From assembly GCF_032191775.1 (NCBI RefSeq), contig NZ_CP132507.1, positions 1,141,001 to 1,205,000 on the forward strand: DNA of 64,000 bases, written 5' to 3'. The stretch comes from Rhodoferax mekongensis. Lineage in GTDB: Bacteria; Pseudomonadota; Gammaproteobacteria; Burkholderiales; Burkholderiaceae_C. The notes beneath the pieces were generated by a model. The model was given only the letters and a program-made list of their open reading frames with translations. It had not been told where the DNA came from and did not search any database. Of the stretch, positions 1 to 9,128 are shown piece by piece (the stretch's first letter is position 1; each line of letters begins with the position of its first letter). The translations under genes were made by a program, and so were the position numbers.

Positions 1-895
1 CGGTGCGTGCACTCAGGTCTGCGGTGCCGGAGGCAATCTGCTCTGACGCAGAAGCCACCTGCTCGCTGCATTCATGGACCAGTCCCGCCATGTGGGTGAG
101 GCTGTATTTCATGCGCAGCATCGCAGCCACCACGCTGTCGGTTTGTTGCTGGTGCGCTGGAATCACCACCGTCAGGTCGCCCTCCGCAATCGCGTTGGCC
201 ACCCGGACCACTTCACCCGGCTCGCCCCCCAGTTGACGGGTCAGGCTGCGGGTGATCACTATGGCTACGCCCAAGGCTGCGATGACGGCAAAGACAGAGA
301 ACAACAAGGTAGTCTGGATAGCCGCAGCGCCTTGCGCTTTGGCGAGCTGGCCCTCCAAGACTATCGTGTCTGACTGAGCCTCCAGCATGGCATCGGAGGC
401 GGCGGTCAGCTTGCTGAGTGGTCCCCGCACATTCTTGACCAAATACTCACCAGCCTCTTGCGTATTGCCCGTCTGTATGCGCTTTACGGCTTCTTCTCTG
501 ACAGCATTGAAGGCAATCAACGCTTCTTCAACAGGCTTTAAGAGCTCCTGCTCTTTGGCGCTGACGATGGTTTTCTTTAGCTTTTCAAATGCATCATCCG
601 CAGCCTTCTGGCCTTGGGCGATCCGGCTTACGGTGTAAGTCGCTTCTTCCGCATTGCCTATCGCCAACCCCACTACGGCAGCCCGCATATTGCGAACCTG
701 CACATTGATGCCTAGTTGCAGCTGGGAGGCAAGTATCACCTTGACCGCGCTTTCATCTACGATGTGATTGACGTTGTCATTGATGTTGCCTATCCGGTAA
801 ATGGATGTGCCGCTGATGGCCAGAAGCAGTGCGATGAGCAGACCGAAGCCTGCGGCCAGCTTGGTGCTGACTTTCCAAGAGCCAAATGTTTGCAT
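1..895 (-). CDS. Methyl-accepting chemotaxis protein, N-terminal part (runs off the window)
   Basis: Transmembrane chemoreceptor; the reading frame is open to the left edge, so the C-terminal signalling tip and stop lie outside. The visible 298 codons begin MQTFGSWKVSTKLAAGFG. A first membrane helix spans about residues 12-30, a helical periplasmic four-helix-bundle-like sensor follows to about 190, then a second membrane helix (about 195-215), a HAMP region with a GGEPGEVVRVANAIAEGDL-type motif, and the beginning of the methylated helices with ASGTADLSART, typical of Tsr/Tar-like receptors of Burkholderiales. The ATG at 895 has a strong GGGAGG ribosome site at the usual distance. The ligand cannot be told from sequence. 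No other chemotaxis gene is visible. Confidence 0.93.
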   Translation of the reverse strand, partial: MQTFGSWKVSTKLAAGFGLLIALLLAISGTSIYRIGNINDNVNHIVDESAVKVILASQLQLGINVQVRNMRAAVVGLAIGNAEEATYTVSRIAQGQKAADDAFEKLKKTIVSAKEQELLKPVEEALIAFNAVREEAVKRIQTGNTQEAGEYLVKNVRGPLSKLTAASDAMLEAQSDTIVLEGQLAKAQGAAAIQTTLLFSVFAVIAALGVAIVITRSLTRQLGGEPGEVVRVANAIAEGDLTVVIPAHQQQTDSVVAAMLRMKYSLTHMAGLVHECSEQVASASEQIASGTADLSART

Positions 896-1017
896 GGCGC
901 CCTCCCTGTTTTTTGTAAGCACATGCTAAGCCCAGTCGTGACAACTGGGAAGCCCAAAAGCTTAAAAAACCTGATTGGGGTGCGCGCGCAACAGTGGCCA
1001 CGCAAGTGCCGCTGCCC

Positions 1018-2847
1018 TCAGGGAGTGCGCGCTTGGCTCAGCATGTCCAAGGCCAACGCCTCGGCCACTTTGATGCCGTCTACGCCCGCCGACAAAATGC
1101 CGCCGGCATACGAAGCGCCTTCGCCTGCCGGGTACAGGCCGCGTACGTTGGTGCACTGCAGGTCTTCACCGCGCGGAATCTTGATGGGGCTGGAAGTGCG
1201 TGTCTCCACCCCGGTAAGCACGGCATCTGCCATGTCAAAGCCCTTGATCTTGCGGCCGAACACCGGCAGAGCTTCTCGCATGGCCTCAATCGCATAGGCG
1301 GGTAATGAAGGGGCGAGGTCACCCAGTTTCACACCAGGCTTGTACGACGGCGTGACACTGCCGAATTCGCTGGAAGGCTTGGCCGCAATGAAATCACCTA
1401 CCAACTGGCCGGGCGCTTCATAAGTGCCGCCACCCAAGGTGTACGCACCGCTTTCCAGCTGCCGTTGCAGTGCAATGCCTGACATAGGGTGTGCAGCCTT
1501 CGGGTCGTTGGCTTTCATGGCGGTGGCTTCTGCCGCATAGCGCTTGCCTCTCTCGTCGCCGAAGGCATGCACAAAGGCGGCCTCGTCGTCCGGGTAGTCG
1601 GGCGGGTCAATGCCCACCACCATGCCGGCGTTGGCATTGCGCTCGGCGCGGGAGTACTGGCTCATGCCGTTGGTGACTACTCGGCCGGGCTCACTGGTGG
1701 CCGCCACCACCGTGCCGCCCGGGCACATGCAGAAGCTGTACACGGCCCGCCCGTTGGCTGCGTGGTGCACCAGTTTGTAGTCCGCCGCGCCCAAGAGCGG
1801 GTGTCCTGCATGGCGGCCCCAGCGCGCACGGTCAATTACGCTTTGCGGGTGCTCAATGCGGAAGCCCACCGAAAACGGTTTGGCATGCATGGCCACGCCG
1901 CGCTCGTAGAGCATGGCAAAGGTGTCGCGCGAACTGTGGCCCAGCGCCATGACCACGTGGCTTGCCGGTAGCTGGTAGCGGCTGCCATCCACAAGGTTTT
2001 CAACCTCTAGCGCCCGTATAGTCTGCGCGGGTAGCTCCTGATTTGATAGTGATTCGCCCAGCAACACATCCGTGACACGTTGCTCAAAACGGATTTCGCC
2101 GCCCAGCGCGATGATCTGCTCACGGATGCCTTCCACCACCTTCACGAGTTTGAAGGTGCCGATGTGCGGGTGTGCCTCGTACAGGATCTCTGACGGTGCG
2201 CCGTGCTGCACAAATTCATGCATCACCTTGCGGCCCAGAAAGCGCGGGTCTTTGATCTGGCTGTAAAGCTTGCCGTCCGAGAAAGTGCCGGCACCGCCTT
2301 CACCGAACTGCACATTGCTTTCGGGGTTCAGGTTCTTTTTGCGCCACAGGCCCCAGGTGTCTTTGGTGCGCTGGCGCACCGTTTTGCCGCGCTCCAGCAC
2401 GATGGGCTTGAAGCCCATTTGCGCCAGTACCAGCGCTGCAAACATGCCGCAGGGGCCAAAGCCCACCACCACGGGGCGCTCTTTCAAATCGACAGGGGCC
2501 TGCGCCACCATGCGGTAGCTCATGTCGGGGGTGGGGCCGATGTGCGGATGGCCTGCGTGCTGGGCCAACAAATGAGCTTCCAGAGATGCGTCTGCCAGCG
2601 TGAGGTCCACGATGTAGACCGCCAGCAAATCCACCTTGCGCGCATCGAAGCTGCGTTTGAAAACTTGCAGGTTCGCTATGGCCGTTACGTCAATGCCCAA
2701 CGCTTGGGCGCACAGCCGTTGAAGCGCCTCTACAGGGTGGGCGACAGGCGCGCGATCAGCCTCGGTTTCCGAAGGTGCATCGGAGGCGCGGCGCTCCTCG
2801 ACGGGAAGGGCAGACAGGGGGAGTTTGAGTTCAGTGATGCGGATCAT
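1018..2847 (-). CDS. FAD-dependent oxidoreductase, COG2509-like
   Basis: A 609-residue flavoprotein. Residues 1-110 form a variable N-terminal region. A Rossmann dinucleotide-binding motif (VVVGFGPCGMFAALVLAQMG) lies near residues 125-145, followed by the GEGGAGTFSDGKL and ALGHSSRDTF motifs and a C-terminal FAD-contact segment (GLYPAGEGASYAGG). These match the widespread uncharacterised FAD-dependent dehydrogenases of COG2509; the natural substrate is unknown. Codons for residues about 266-284 (reading NQELPAQTIRALEVEN) are contributed by a 55-bp interspersed repeat, so part of this protein is repeat-derived. It is transcribed leftward, downstream of the AraC-type gene with a 45-nt gap, and could be cotranscribed with it. 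The start at 2847 fits the family N-terminus (MIRITELKLPL). Confidence 0.88.
   Translation of the reverse strand: MIRITELKLPLSALPVEERRASDAPSETEADRAPVAHPVEALQRLCAQALGIDVTAIANLQVFKRSFDARKVDLLAVYIVDLTLADASLEAHLLAQHAGHPHIGPTPDMSYRMVAQAPVDLKERPVVVGFGPCGMFAALVLAQMGFKPIVLERGKTVRQRTKDTWGLWRKKNLNPESNVQFGEGGAGTFSDGKLYSQIKDPRFLGRKVMHEFVQHGAPSEILYEAHPHIGTFKLVKVVEGIREQIIALGGEIRFEQRVTDVLLGESLSNQELPAQTIRALEVENLVDGSRYQLPASHVVMALGHSSRDTFAMLYERGVAMHAKPFSVGFRIEHPQSVIDRARWGRHAGHPLLGAADYKLVHHAANGRAVYSFCMCPGGTVVAATSEPGRVVTNGMSQYSRAERNANAGMVVGIDPPDYPDDEAAFVHAFGDERGKRYAAEATAMKANDPKAAHPMSGIALQRQLESGAYTLGGGTYEAPGQLVGDFIAAKPSSEFGSVTPSYKPGVKLGDLAPSLPAYAIEAMREALPVFGRKIKGFDMADAVLTGVETRTSSPIKIPRGEDLQCTNVRGLYPAGEGASYAGGILSAGVDGIKVAEALALDMLSQARTP
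1997..2051 (-). repeat. 55-bp interspersed element, copy a
   Basis: On the minus strand this reads CACTATCAAATCAGG, then AGCTACCCGCGCA, then a 27-nt right block containing GGGCGCTAGAGG. It lies in frame inside the FAD oxidoreductase gene. It aligns without gaps to the other copies listed in this window. Confidence 0.85.
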
Positions 2848-2892
2848 GGCGGCTCGTGGTTATCAAGCAAGGCCGCGATTTTACGCGCCGAC

Positions 2893-3831
2893 TCAGTGCG
2901 GGCCGTGCTGCCGCGCCTCCGAGGGGCTATGTCCGAAAAGCTTGCGGTAGTCGCTGGCGAATTGGCTGAAGTGCCAGAAGCTCCAGTCGGCCGCCACGTC
3001 GCGTACGGCGCTGTCCGGTTTGCGCAGCAGGTCTCTGCGCGCTCCGTTGAGCCGCAGGATGCGCAGGTATTGCACCGGCGTCATGCCCAGTACGTCTTCA
3101 AAGCAGTACTGCAGGGTACGACGGCTCACGAACAGGCGCTGGCACAGGTCGGGCACGGTGATGGTCTGGTCATGGTGGGCCAGCAGGTAGTCGCGTGCTT
3201 TGGCGACGATGCGCTGGCGGCGCGCCAGGCTGTCGCGCACCGCACTGTCCACCACGCCGGTGTCCAGCAATGGCAGCAAAGCGTCCAGGGCCAGATGCTG
3301 CGGGTCCGTCGCAGATACGGCATCGCCTGCCAACAGTGCGTGCAATGTGTGCAGGCATTGGCGGCGCGCGGCCGGTGAGGCCTGGACCACTTCGGCACGG
3401 CTCAGGCGTTCCCAATCGAGTTCAAAGCCCATGCGTTGTGCGGCATCGCGCAAGGCATCCTGCCGCACCACCACCCCAAAGATGGTGTAGTCCGCCGGTG
3501 TGACGAGCTCGAATTCGCAGTGTCCCGGGCGCACCAGCACGCTGTCAGGTGTTGCGGTGCGGCCGTTGATGCGCGTAGCCTGGGCTGAGTAGGGCAGGCC
3601 GAACCACAGGGCATCCGGCCAGACGCAGCAGGTCTGCCGCATGCCCTGGCTGGTGCTTTCCCGGAAGACCTGCATGTCCGGCAATTGCATTTCCTCCAGC
3701 AAGCCGTGGAAGGTGCCCGGGGTGGTTTGGTCGTAGCACTGCTCCCAGTTGGTGAGGTTGCCGGCGTGCTCGTCCGCATCGCGTGCTTCGATGACACGGA
3801 GGGCGGTGGTGGGCAATGGCGGCGACTGCAT
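2893..3831 (-). CDS. eutR: AraC-family transcriptional regulator, EutR-like
   Basis: A 312-residue regulator with an N-terminal sensor region and a C-terminal AraC-type double helix-turn-helix (about residues 215-305; VPDLCQRLFVSRRTLQYCF, then GARRDLL and WGFWHFSQFA-like WSFWHFSQFASDYRKLFG). It is divergent from, and 177 nt away from, an ethanolamine permease followed by eutB and eutC. Together with the EutR-like sequence, this makes it the probable ethanolamine/B12-responsive activator of that module. The open frame extends upstream to 4008, but that would overlap the permease start. The ATG at 3831 gives the family N-terminus (MQSPPLPTTALRVIEARDAD). The symbol is assigned by context. Confidence 0.82.
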   Translation of the reverse strand: MQSPPLPTTALRVIEARDADEHAGNLTNWEQCYDQTTPGTFHGLLEEMQLPDMQVFRESTSQGMRQTCCVWPDALWFGLPYSAQATRINGRTATPDSVLVRPGHCEFELVTPADYTIFGVVVRQDALRDAAQRMGFELDWERLSRAEVVQASPAARRQCLHTLHALLAGDAVSATDPQHLALDALLPLLDTGVVDSAVRDSLARRQRIVAKARDYLLAHHDQTITVPDLCQRLFVSRRTLQYCFEDVLGMTPVQYLRILRLNGARRDLLRKPDSAVRDVAADWSFWHFSQFASDYRKLFGHSPSEARQHGPH

Positions 3832-3853
3832 GGGCGGGCGATGAATGTGTGCG

Positions 3854-3943
3854 GAATGTAGACCAAGGCAGTCGCACCGTGAAGGTGCGCAATGCAGGTT
3901 TGCCGATTTTTGATACCGGCTTGCCATCCGACTGCCTACATTC
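3854..3943. promoter_or_regulatory. Dyad-symmetric region between eutR-like gene and eat
   Basis: The divergent intergenic region holds GAATGTAG (3854-3861) and GGCAGTCG (3867-3874) on the left. On the right are their reverse complements CGACTGCC (3929-3936) and CTACATTC (3936-3943). A smaller hairpin CGCACC/GGTGCG sits between them (3873-3889). Such a dyad in the only gap between an AraC-type regulator and its presumed target is a plausible operator. The assignment to the regulator is inference. Confidence 0.42.
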
Positions 3944-4008
3944 ACCGCTAGCAAACCCCATGCCGGCGCGCATGGGTGCACTTTCTCAATCCATGTTGGA
4001 GGAACCAC

Positions 4009-5406
4009 ATGTCAACGTCACAACCCTCATCGGGCGCCCATGCGCTCAAGCCTGTGCTCAGCACCTTGCAGCTCTGGGGCATCGCAGTCGGGCTGGTGAT
4101 TTCCGGCGAATACTTCGGCTGGAGTTTCGGCTGGGCCTCTGCCGGTACTTTGGGTTTCACCGTCACCGCCCTGTTTATCGCGGCGATGTACACCACCTTC
4201 ATCTTCAGCTTCACCGAGCTGACCACGGCCATTCCCCATGCCGGCGGCCCCTTCGCCTACAGCAAACGTGCCTTCGGCCCCACCGGCGGCTACTTGGCCG
4301 GAGCGGCCACCCTGGTGGAGTTTGTGTTTGCACCGCCCGCCATTGCATTGGCGATTGGTGCCTACCTGAACGTGCAGTTCCCGTCGCTGGACCCCAAGCT
4401 GGCAGCTTTGGGCGCCTACCTGGTGTTCATGACGCTCAACATTGTCGGCGTGCAGATTGCTGCCACGTTCGAGTTGTTCATCACCATCATCGCGATCTTT
4501 GAATTGCTGGTGTTCATCGGCGTGGTGTCGCCCGGCTTCTCCATGGCCAACTTCACCAAGGGCGGCTGGTCCGGACAGGACGACTTCAGCTGGGCTGCGA
4601 TCCCCGGCATGTTTGCCGCCATTCCATTTGCCATCTGGTTCTTCCTGGCGATTGAAGGCGTGGCCATGGCAGCCGAAGAAGCCAAGGATCCCAAGCGCTC
4701 CATCCCGATTGCCTATATCACCGGCATCCTGACCTTGGTGGTGCTGGCTGTGGGCGTCATGGTGTTTGCCGGCGGCGCGGGTGACTGGACCAAGCTGGCC
4801 AACATCAATGACCCGCTGCCCCAAGCCATGAAGCTCATCGTGGGTGAAAACAGTGGTTGGTTGCACATGCTGGTGTGGTTGGGCCTGTTCGGTCTGGTGG
4901 CGTCCTTCCACGGCATCATCCTGGGCTATTCACGCCAGATCTACGCTTTGTCCCGCGAGGCCTTCCTGCCTTCGTACTTTGCCAAAGTGCATCCCCGCTT
5001 CAAGACACCGCACCGCGCCATCCTGGCTGGTGGTGTGGTCGGCATTGCGGCCATCTACAGTGATTCTTTGATCACTATTGGCGGCCAGTCCCTGACCGCG
5101 AACATCGTCACCATGTCAGTGTTCGGCGCCATCCTGATGTACATCCTCAGCATGCTCAGCCTGTTCAAGCTGCGCAGTACCGAACCCGGCATGGCACGTC
5201 CTTTCCGTGCACCGCTGTATCCCTTCTTCCCGGCGTTTGCCCTGTTCGGCGCGCTGGTGTGCATGGCCACCATGATCTACTACAACCCCTTGATCTTCGG
5301 TTTGTTTGTGGGCTTCCTGGTGCTGGGGTACGTCTACTTTAAGATGACCGGACAGCAACGTGCAGATGCCATGCCCCAAGGCATGAGCGCCCCTGCCGCC
5401 AAGTAA
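4009..5406 (+). CDS. eat: Ethanolamine permease (APC superfamily)
   Basis: A 465-residue inner-membrane transporter with about twelve hydrophobic helices, the amino acid-polyamine-organocation fold, and motifs of the Eat branch (LVISGEYFGWSFGWASAGT; ELTTAIPHAGGPFAYSKRA). It would import ethanolamine, the substrate of the ammonia-lyase encoded by the next two genes. The ATG at 4009 is preceded by TTGGAGGA at good spacing; the upstream in-frame ATG at 3976 lacks a comparable site. The following eutB starts 43 nt downstream, so eat-eutB-eutC probably form one operon. No microcompartment shell genes are present, so this is the minimal cytosolic type of pathway. Confidence 0.92.
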   Translation: MSTSQPSSGAHALKPVLSTLQLWGIAVGLVISGEYFGWSFGWASAGTLGFTVTALFIAAMYTTFIFSFTELTTAIPHAGGPFAYSKRAFGPTGGYLAGAATLVEFVFAPPAIALAIGAYLNVQFPSLDPKLAALGAYLVFMTLNIVGVQIAATFELFITIIAIFELLVFIGVVSPGFSMANFTKGGWSGQDDFSWAAIPGMFAAIPFAIWFFLAIEGVAMAAEEAKDPKRSIPIAYITGILTLVVLAVGVMVFAGGAGDWTKLANINDPLPQAMKLIVGENSGWLHMLVWLGLFGLVASFHGIILGYSRQIYALSREAFLPSYFAKVHPRFKTPHRAILAGGVVGIAAIYSDSLITIGGQSLTANIVTMSVFGAILMYILSMLSLFKLRSTEPGMARPFRAPLYPFFPAFALFGALVCMATMIYYNPLIFGLFVGFLVLGYVYFKMTGQQRADAMPQGMSAPAAK

Positions 5407-5448
5407 TCACTGCACCTTTGCTACCTGCCACTTCTTTGAATCACTGAC

Positions 5449-6849
5449 GTGCCAAGCCACCCATACCAGCACACCGTCGCAAGCCATGTCTATGGTTTTC
5501 GGGACCTCAAAGACCTGATGGCCAAGGCCACGCCCTTGCGCTCAGGTGACTTGCTGGCCGGGGTGGCTGCGCACACGGCGCAGGAACGGGCTGCTGCCCA
5601 GATGGCCTTGGCAGAGCTGCCCTTGCGCATCTTCCTGACCGAGGCCTTGGTGCCCTACGAATCAGACGAAGTTACCCGCTTGATTCTGGATACCCATAGT
5701 GCGCAAGCGTTTGCGCCGGTGAGCCACCTCACGGTGGGGGATTTCCGCAACTGGCTGCTCAGTGATGCGGCAGACACGCAGGCCCTCACGGCACTGGCAC
5801 CCGGCATCACGCCCGAAATGGCCGCCGCCGTGAGCAAGCTCATGCGCAACCAGGACCTGATTCTGGTGGCCAAGAAGTGCCGGGTGGTGACGGCATTCCG
5901 CAACACCATCGGCCTGCCCGGCCGCATGGCGACGCGCCTGCAGCCCAATCACCCCACGGATGACGCCACCGGCATCGCCGCCAGCCTGCTGGACGGCTTG
6001 CTGTACGGCAGCGGGGACGCCGTGATCGGCATCAACCCCGCGACCGACAACGTGGCCCAGGTGATGAAGCTGGTGCACATGATGGCCGATGTCATCGCGC
6101 ACTACGACATCCCGACCCAAAGCTGTGTGCTCACCCATGTGACCAATACCATCCAGGCGATTGAGCGCGGTGCGCCGGTGGACTTGGTGTTCCAGTCCAT
6201 AGGCGGCACCGAGGCGACCAACAGCAGCTTCGGCTTGAACCTCGCCATGCTGGCCGAGGCACGCAGTGCAGCCCTCTCGCTGAACCGTGGCACGGTGGGC
6301 GACAACGTGATGTATTTCGAAACCGGGCAGGGCAGTGCCCTGTCGGCCAATGCCCACCATGGCATAGACCAGCAAACCTGCGAGGCGCGCGCCTACGCGG
6401 TGGCGCGTGCGTTCAAGCCGCTGCTGGTCAACACCGTGGTCGGCTTCATAGGCCCTGAGTACCTGTTTGATGGTAAGCAGATCATCCGTGCGGGGCTGGA
6501 AGACCACTTCTGCGCCAAGCTGCTGGGCCTGCCCATGGGCTGCGACGTCTGCTACACCAACCACGCCGAAGCCGACCAGAACGACATGGATGTGTTACTC
6601 ACCCTGCTGGGGGCGGCGGGCTGCAACTTCGTGATGGGCATTCCGGGCTCGGACGACATCATGCTGAACTACCAGACCACGTCGTTCCACGACGCCCTGT
6701 ATACGCGCAAGGTGCTGGGCTTGCGGCCTGCGCCCGAATTCGAGGCCTGGTTGCAGCGCATGAACATCTTTCAAGGGCAGGGCGCCGACTTGGTGCTGCC
6801 GCCGGGACTGCCCGCTGCGTTCGAACAAGCCTTGTTACCCTTGGCCTGA
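5449..6849 (+). CDS. eutB: Ethanolamine ammonia-lyase, large (catalytic) subunit
   Basis: The 466-residue heavy subunit of adenosylcobalamin-dependent ethanolamine ammonia-lyase, which converts ethanolamine to acetaldehyde and ammonia. Family blocks are intact: LRSGDLLAGVAAHTAQERAA near the N-terminus, GAGDAVIG-type GSGDAVIGINPATDNV, YFETGQGSALSANAHHG, NTVVGFIGPEYL and MGCDVCYTNHAEADQND. The length matches the family (about 453-466). The start is a GTG at 5449, and the encoded N-terminus (HVYGFRDLKDLMAKA) aligns with known EutB starts. EutC follows after 8 nt, consistent with coordinated synthesis of the alpha/beta complex. Confidence 0.96.
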   Translation: MPSHPYQHTVASHVYGFRDLKDLMAKATPLRSGDLLAGVAAHTAQERAAAQMALAELPLRIFLTEALVPYESDEVTRLILDTHSAQAFAPVSHLTVGDFRNWLLSDAADTQALTALAPGITPEMAAAVSKLMRNQDLILVAKKCRVVTAFRNTIGLPGRMATRLQPNHPTDDATGIAASLLDGLLYGSGDAVIGINPATDNVAQVMKLVHMMADVIAHYDIPTQSCVLTHVTNTIQAIERGAPVDLVFQSIGGTEATNSSFGLNLAMLAEARSAALSLNRGTVGDNVMYFETGQGSALSANAHHGIDQQTCEARAYAVARAFKPLLVNTVVGFIGPEYLFDGKQIIRAGLEDHFCAKLLGLPMGCDVCYTNHAEADQNDMDVLLTLLGAAGCNFVMGIPGSDDIMLNYQTTSFHDALYTRKVLGLRPAPEFEAWLQRMNIFQGQGADLVLPPGLPAAFEQALLPLA

Positions 6850-6857
6850 GGTGGTGC

Positions 6858-7679
6858 ATGTCTGAAAAACAATCGTCGGTCACCGCCAACCCGTGGGCGG
6901 CATTGCGCCAATTCACCGATGCCCGCATTGCCTTGGGCCGCTCCGGCGTGAGCTTGCCCACGAGCGCGCATCTTGCGTTTCAACTGGCCCATGCCCAGGC
7001 ACGCGACGCCGTGCATCGCGGCTTGGATGGCCCGGCCTTATCAGAGCATCTGAGCGCTGCCTGGCCGGGTCTGCCTAGCACCGTGCTCCAACTGCACAGC
7101 GCTGCGACGGACCGCAACCACTACCTGCAACGCCCCGATCTGGGGCGCCGTTTGGATCTTGCATCGCGCGATCTGTTGGCCCCTTCGAAAGGCACCCTGG
7201 AGGAACGGCCGTTCGATGTGGCGTTTGTGATCGCAGACGGCCTGTCTGCCTTGGCTATTGAGCAAAACGCGGCACCGTTTTTGGCGGCTTTGCATCAGCG
7301 CATGGCGGGTGAAGATTGGAAAGTCGCGCCCCTGTGTGTGGTGCGCCAAGCCCGCGTTGCCATCGGCGATGAAATAGGGCAGGCACTGGGTGCGAAGGCG
7401 GTGGTGGTGCTGATCGGGGAGCGCCCCGGTTTGAGCTCACCGGACAGCATGGGCCTGTATCTGACCTGGATGCCCCGCGTAGGGCTGACGGACGCGAGCC
7501 GCAATTGCATTTCCAATGTGCGGCCAGCCGGATTGGCGTATGGAGAGGCAGCCTACAAGTTGCACTTTCTGCTCACCGAATCCCGTCAGCGCCAGCTCTC
7601 CGGGGTGGAGCTCAAAGATGAGACCGCCACAGCGGCCACTGCCCTGAACGCAGGCCACGGCAACTTCCTGCTGAAATAA
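6858..7679 (+). CDS. eutC: Ethanolamine ammonia-lyase, small subunit
   Basis: The 273-residue light subunit that completes the cobalamin-binding site of ethanolamine ammonia-lyase. The N-terminus NPWAALRQFTDARIALGRSG is the characteristic EutC helix, and the C-terminal half has SRNCISNVRPAGLAYGEAA, the conserved block near the corrin. It begins with ATG 8 nt after eutB, with GAGGTGG just upstream. It ends 21 nt before the convergent cysK, with no clear terminator hairpin seen between them. Confidence 0.95.
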   Translation: MSEKQSSVTANPWAALRQFTDARIALGRSGVSLPTSAHLAFQLAHAQARDAVHRGLDGPALSEHLSAAWPGLPSTVLQLHSAATDRNHYLQRPDLGRRLDLASRDLLAPSKGTLEERPFDVAFVIADGLSALAIEQNAAPFLAALHQRMAGEDWKVAPLCVVRQARVAIGDEIGQALGAKAVVVLIGERPGLSSPDSMGLYLTWMPRVGLTDASRNCISNVRPAGLAYGEAAYKLHFLLTESRQRQLSGVELKDETATAATALNAGHGNFLLK

Positions 7680-7700
7680 GCCGCAGCCCTTTGCGTAAGG

Positions 7701-8618
7701 TCAGGCGGGCAAATAGCCTTCGACAGACAGGTAGCGCTCGCCGGTGTCGTAGTTGAAGCCCAGCACGGTGCTGCCTGCGGGGATCTCGGGCAGTTTCTGC
7801 GCAATCGCGGCCAAAGTGGCGCCGCTGGAAATGCCGACCAGCAATCCTTCTTCACGCGCGCTACGGCGGCCGTACTCACGGGCTGTTTCGGCTTCGACCT
7901 GAATCACGCCATCCAGCAGATCCGTCTTCAGGTTTTTTGGGATAAAGCCTGCGCCAATGCCTTGAATCGGGTGGGGTGCGGGTGCACCACCGCTGATCAC
8001 GGGGGAGGCAGTTGGCTCCACGGCAAACACCTTGAGCTGCGGCCATTTGGCTTTGAGCACTTGGGCCACACCACTCAGGTGTCCGCCGGTGCCCACGCCG
8101 GTGATGATGTAGTCCACGCCTTGGGGGAAGTCGTTGGCGATTTCGAGCGCGGTGGTGCGCACGTGTACGTCGATGTTGGCGGGGTTCTCAAACTGCTGGG
8201 GAATCCAGGCGCCGGGGGTCTGGGCCTTGAGTTCTTCGGCGCGGGCGATGGCGCCCTTCATGCCTTTCTCGCGCGGGGTCAGGTCGAAGCTGGCGCCGTA
8301 GGCCAGCATCAGGCGGCGGCGCTCAATCGACATGCTGTCGGGCATGACCAGAATCAGTTTGTAGCCCTTGACCGCTGCGACCAGGGCCAGGCCCACGCCG
8401 GTGTTGCCGGAGGTGGGTTCAATGATGGTGGCGCCGGGCTGCAGCGCGCCGCTGCGTTCTGCGTCTTCGATCATGGCCAGGGCGATGCGGTCCTTGATGG
8501 AGCCGCCCGGGTTGGTGCGCTCGCTTTTTACATACACCTTGTGGCTGTTGCCGAACAGCTTGTTGATGCGGATGTGGGGCGTGTTGCCAATGGTTTGCAG
8601 GACGTTATCGAATGCCAT
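7701..8618 (-). CDS. cysK: Cysteine synthase (O-acetylserine sulfhydrylase)
   Basis: A 305-residue PLP enzyme of the CysK/CysM family, making L-cysteine from O-acetyl-L-serine and sulfide in the cytosol. PLP lysine K42 lies in NPGGSIKDR, the substrate-binding TSGNTG loop is at about 69-74, [14 protein letters not shown] follows, and the PLP-phosphate glycine loop [11 protein letters not shown] is near the middle. Sequence and length fit CysK better than CysM, but the two cannot be separated with certainty. The ATG at 8618 has GGAG upstream; the longer open frame to 8801 would run through rnpB and is not real. It is divergent from the RNase P RNA gene. Confidence 0.93.
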   Translation of the reverse strand: MAFDNVLQTIGNTPHIRINKLFGNSHKVYVKSERTNPGGSIKDRIALAMIEDAERSGALQPGATIIEPTSGNTGVGLALVAAVKGYKLILVMPDSMSIERRRLMLAYGASFDLTPREKGMKGAIARAEELKAQTPGAWIPQQFENPANIDVHVRTTALEIANDFPQGVDYIITGVGTGGHLSGVAQVLKAKWPQLKVFAVEPTASPVISGGAPAPHPIQGIGAGFIPKNLKTDLLDGVIQVEAETAREYGRRSAREEGLLVGISSGATLAAIAQKLPEIPAGSTVLGFNYDTGERYLSVEGYLPA

Positions 8619-8732
8619 GGTGTGTCTCCGTGATGGGGTATGAACCCAAATATTCTGAAGCAAAGTGCGGAATTCCTTGCGACAGTTTGTGCATATCGAT
8701 ATTCCTGCTCCGGCAGGACCGATAATCGGGGG

Positions 8733-9077
8733 GTGAAGCCCGCCAGACCACCGCTGGTGCAATTCTGGAAACAGAGCACTGGAGGAACGTCCGGACTGCA
8801 TAGGGCAGCGTAGCAGCTAACGGCTGTCCACCGACAAGTCGGCCACGCAAGTGGAAGGCCCTAAGGTGAGGATTAGAGCAACAGAGACGAGCCGATTCAG
8901 TTCGGGTGAAACGGGCAATCTCTACGCGCAGCAATACCAAGTAGGCACACGTTGACGGGGCCCCCGGAGTGTGCGGGTAGGTAGCATCGAGCCGTCCGGG
9001 TGACCGGCGGCCCAGAGTAATGGTGGTCACGTGGGGGAAACCCCATGCACAGAATCCGGCTTATCGGTGGGCTTCAC
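8733..9077 (+). ncRNA. rnpB: RNase P RNA (M1 RNA), bacterial type A
   Basis: The catalytic RNA of RNase P, which matures tRNA 5' ends. The terminal helix P1 is visible as GTGAAGCCC (8733-8741) pairing with GGGCTTCAC (9069-9077). Conserved internal blocks occur in the right order: GAGGAACGTCCGGACT and CATAGGGCAG (CR-I), ACAGAGA near 8881, GGTGAAACGG, CCAAGTAGGC, CGGGTAGGTAGC and AGAATCCGGCTTATCGG (CR-V/P4 3' strand). A GATAAT hexamer at 8721-8726 sits 6 nt before the inferred 5' end and is a good -10 candidate, although no convincing -35 was found. Exact ends are estimated from P1. Confidence 0.95.
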
Positions 9078-9128
9078 ACTTTATTTGTTGTATGGTCGAG
9101 TCTTCACAGTGTTTTTGGCGGAGGCTTT

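Noticed and set aside
4027..4911. Long minus-strand frames opposite eat, eutB, dapF, murC, lpxC and others
   Set aside because: They are mirrors of the GC-rich codon pattern of well-identified plus-strand genes, lack recognisable domains and have no credible ribosome sites.
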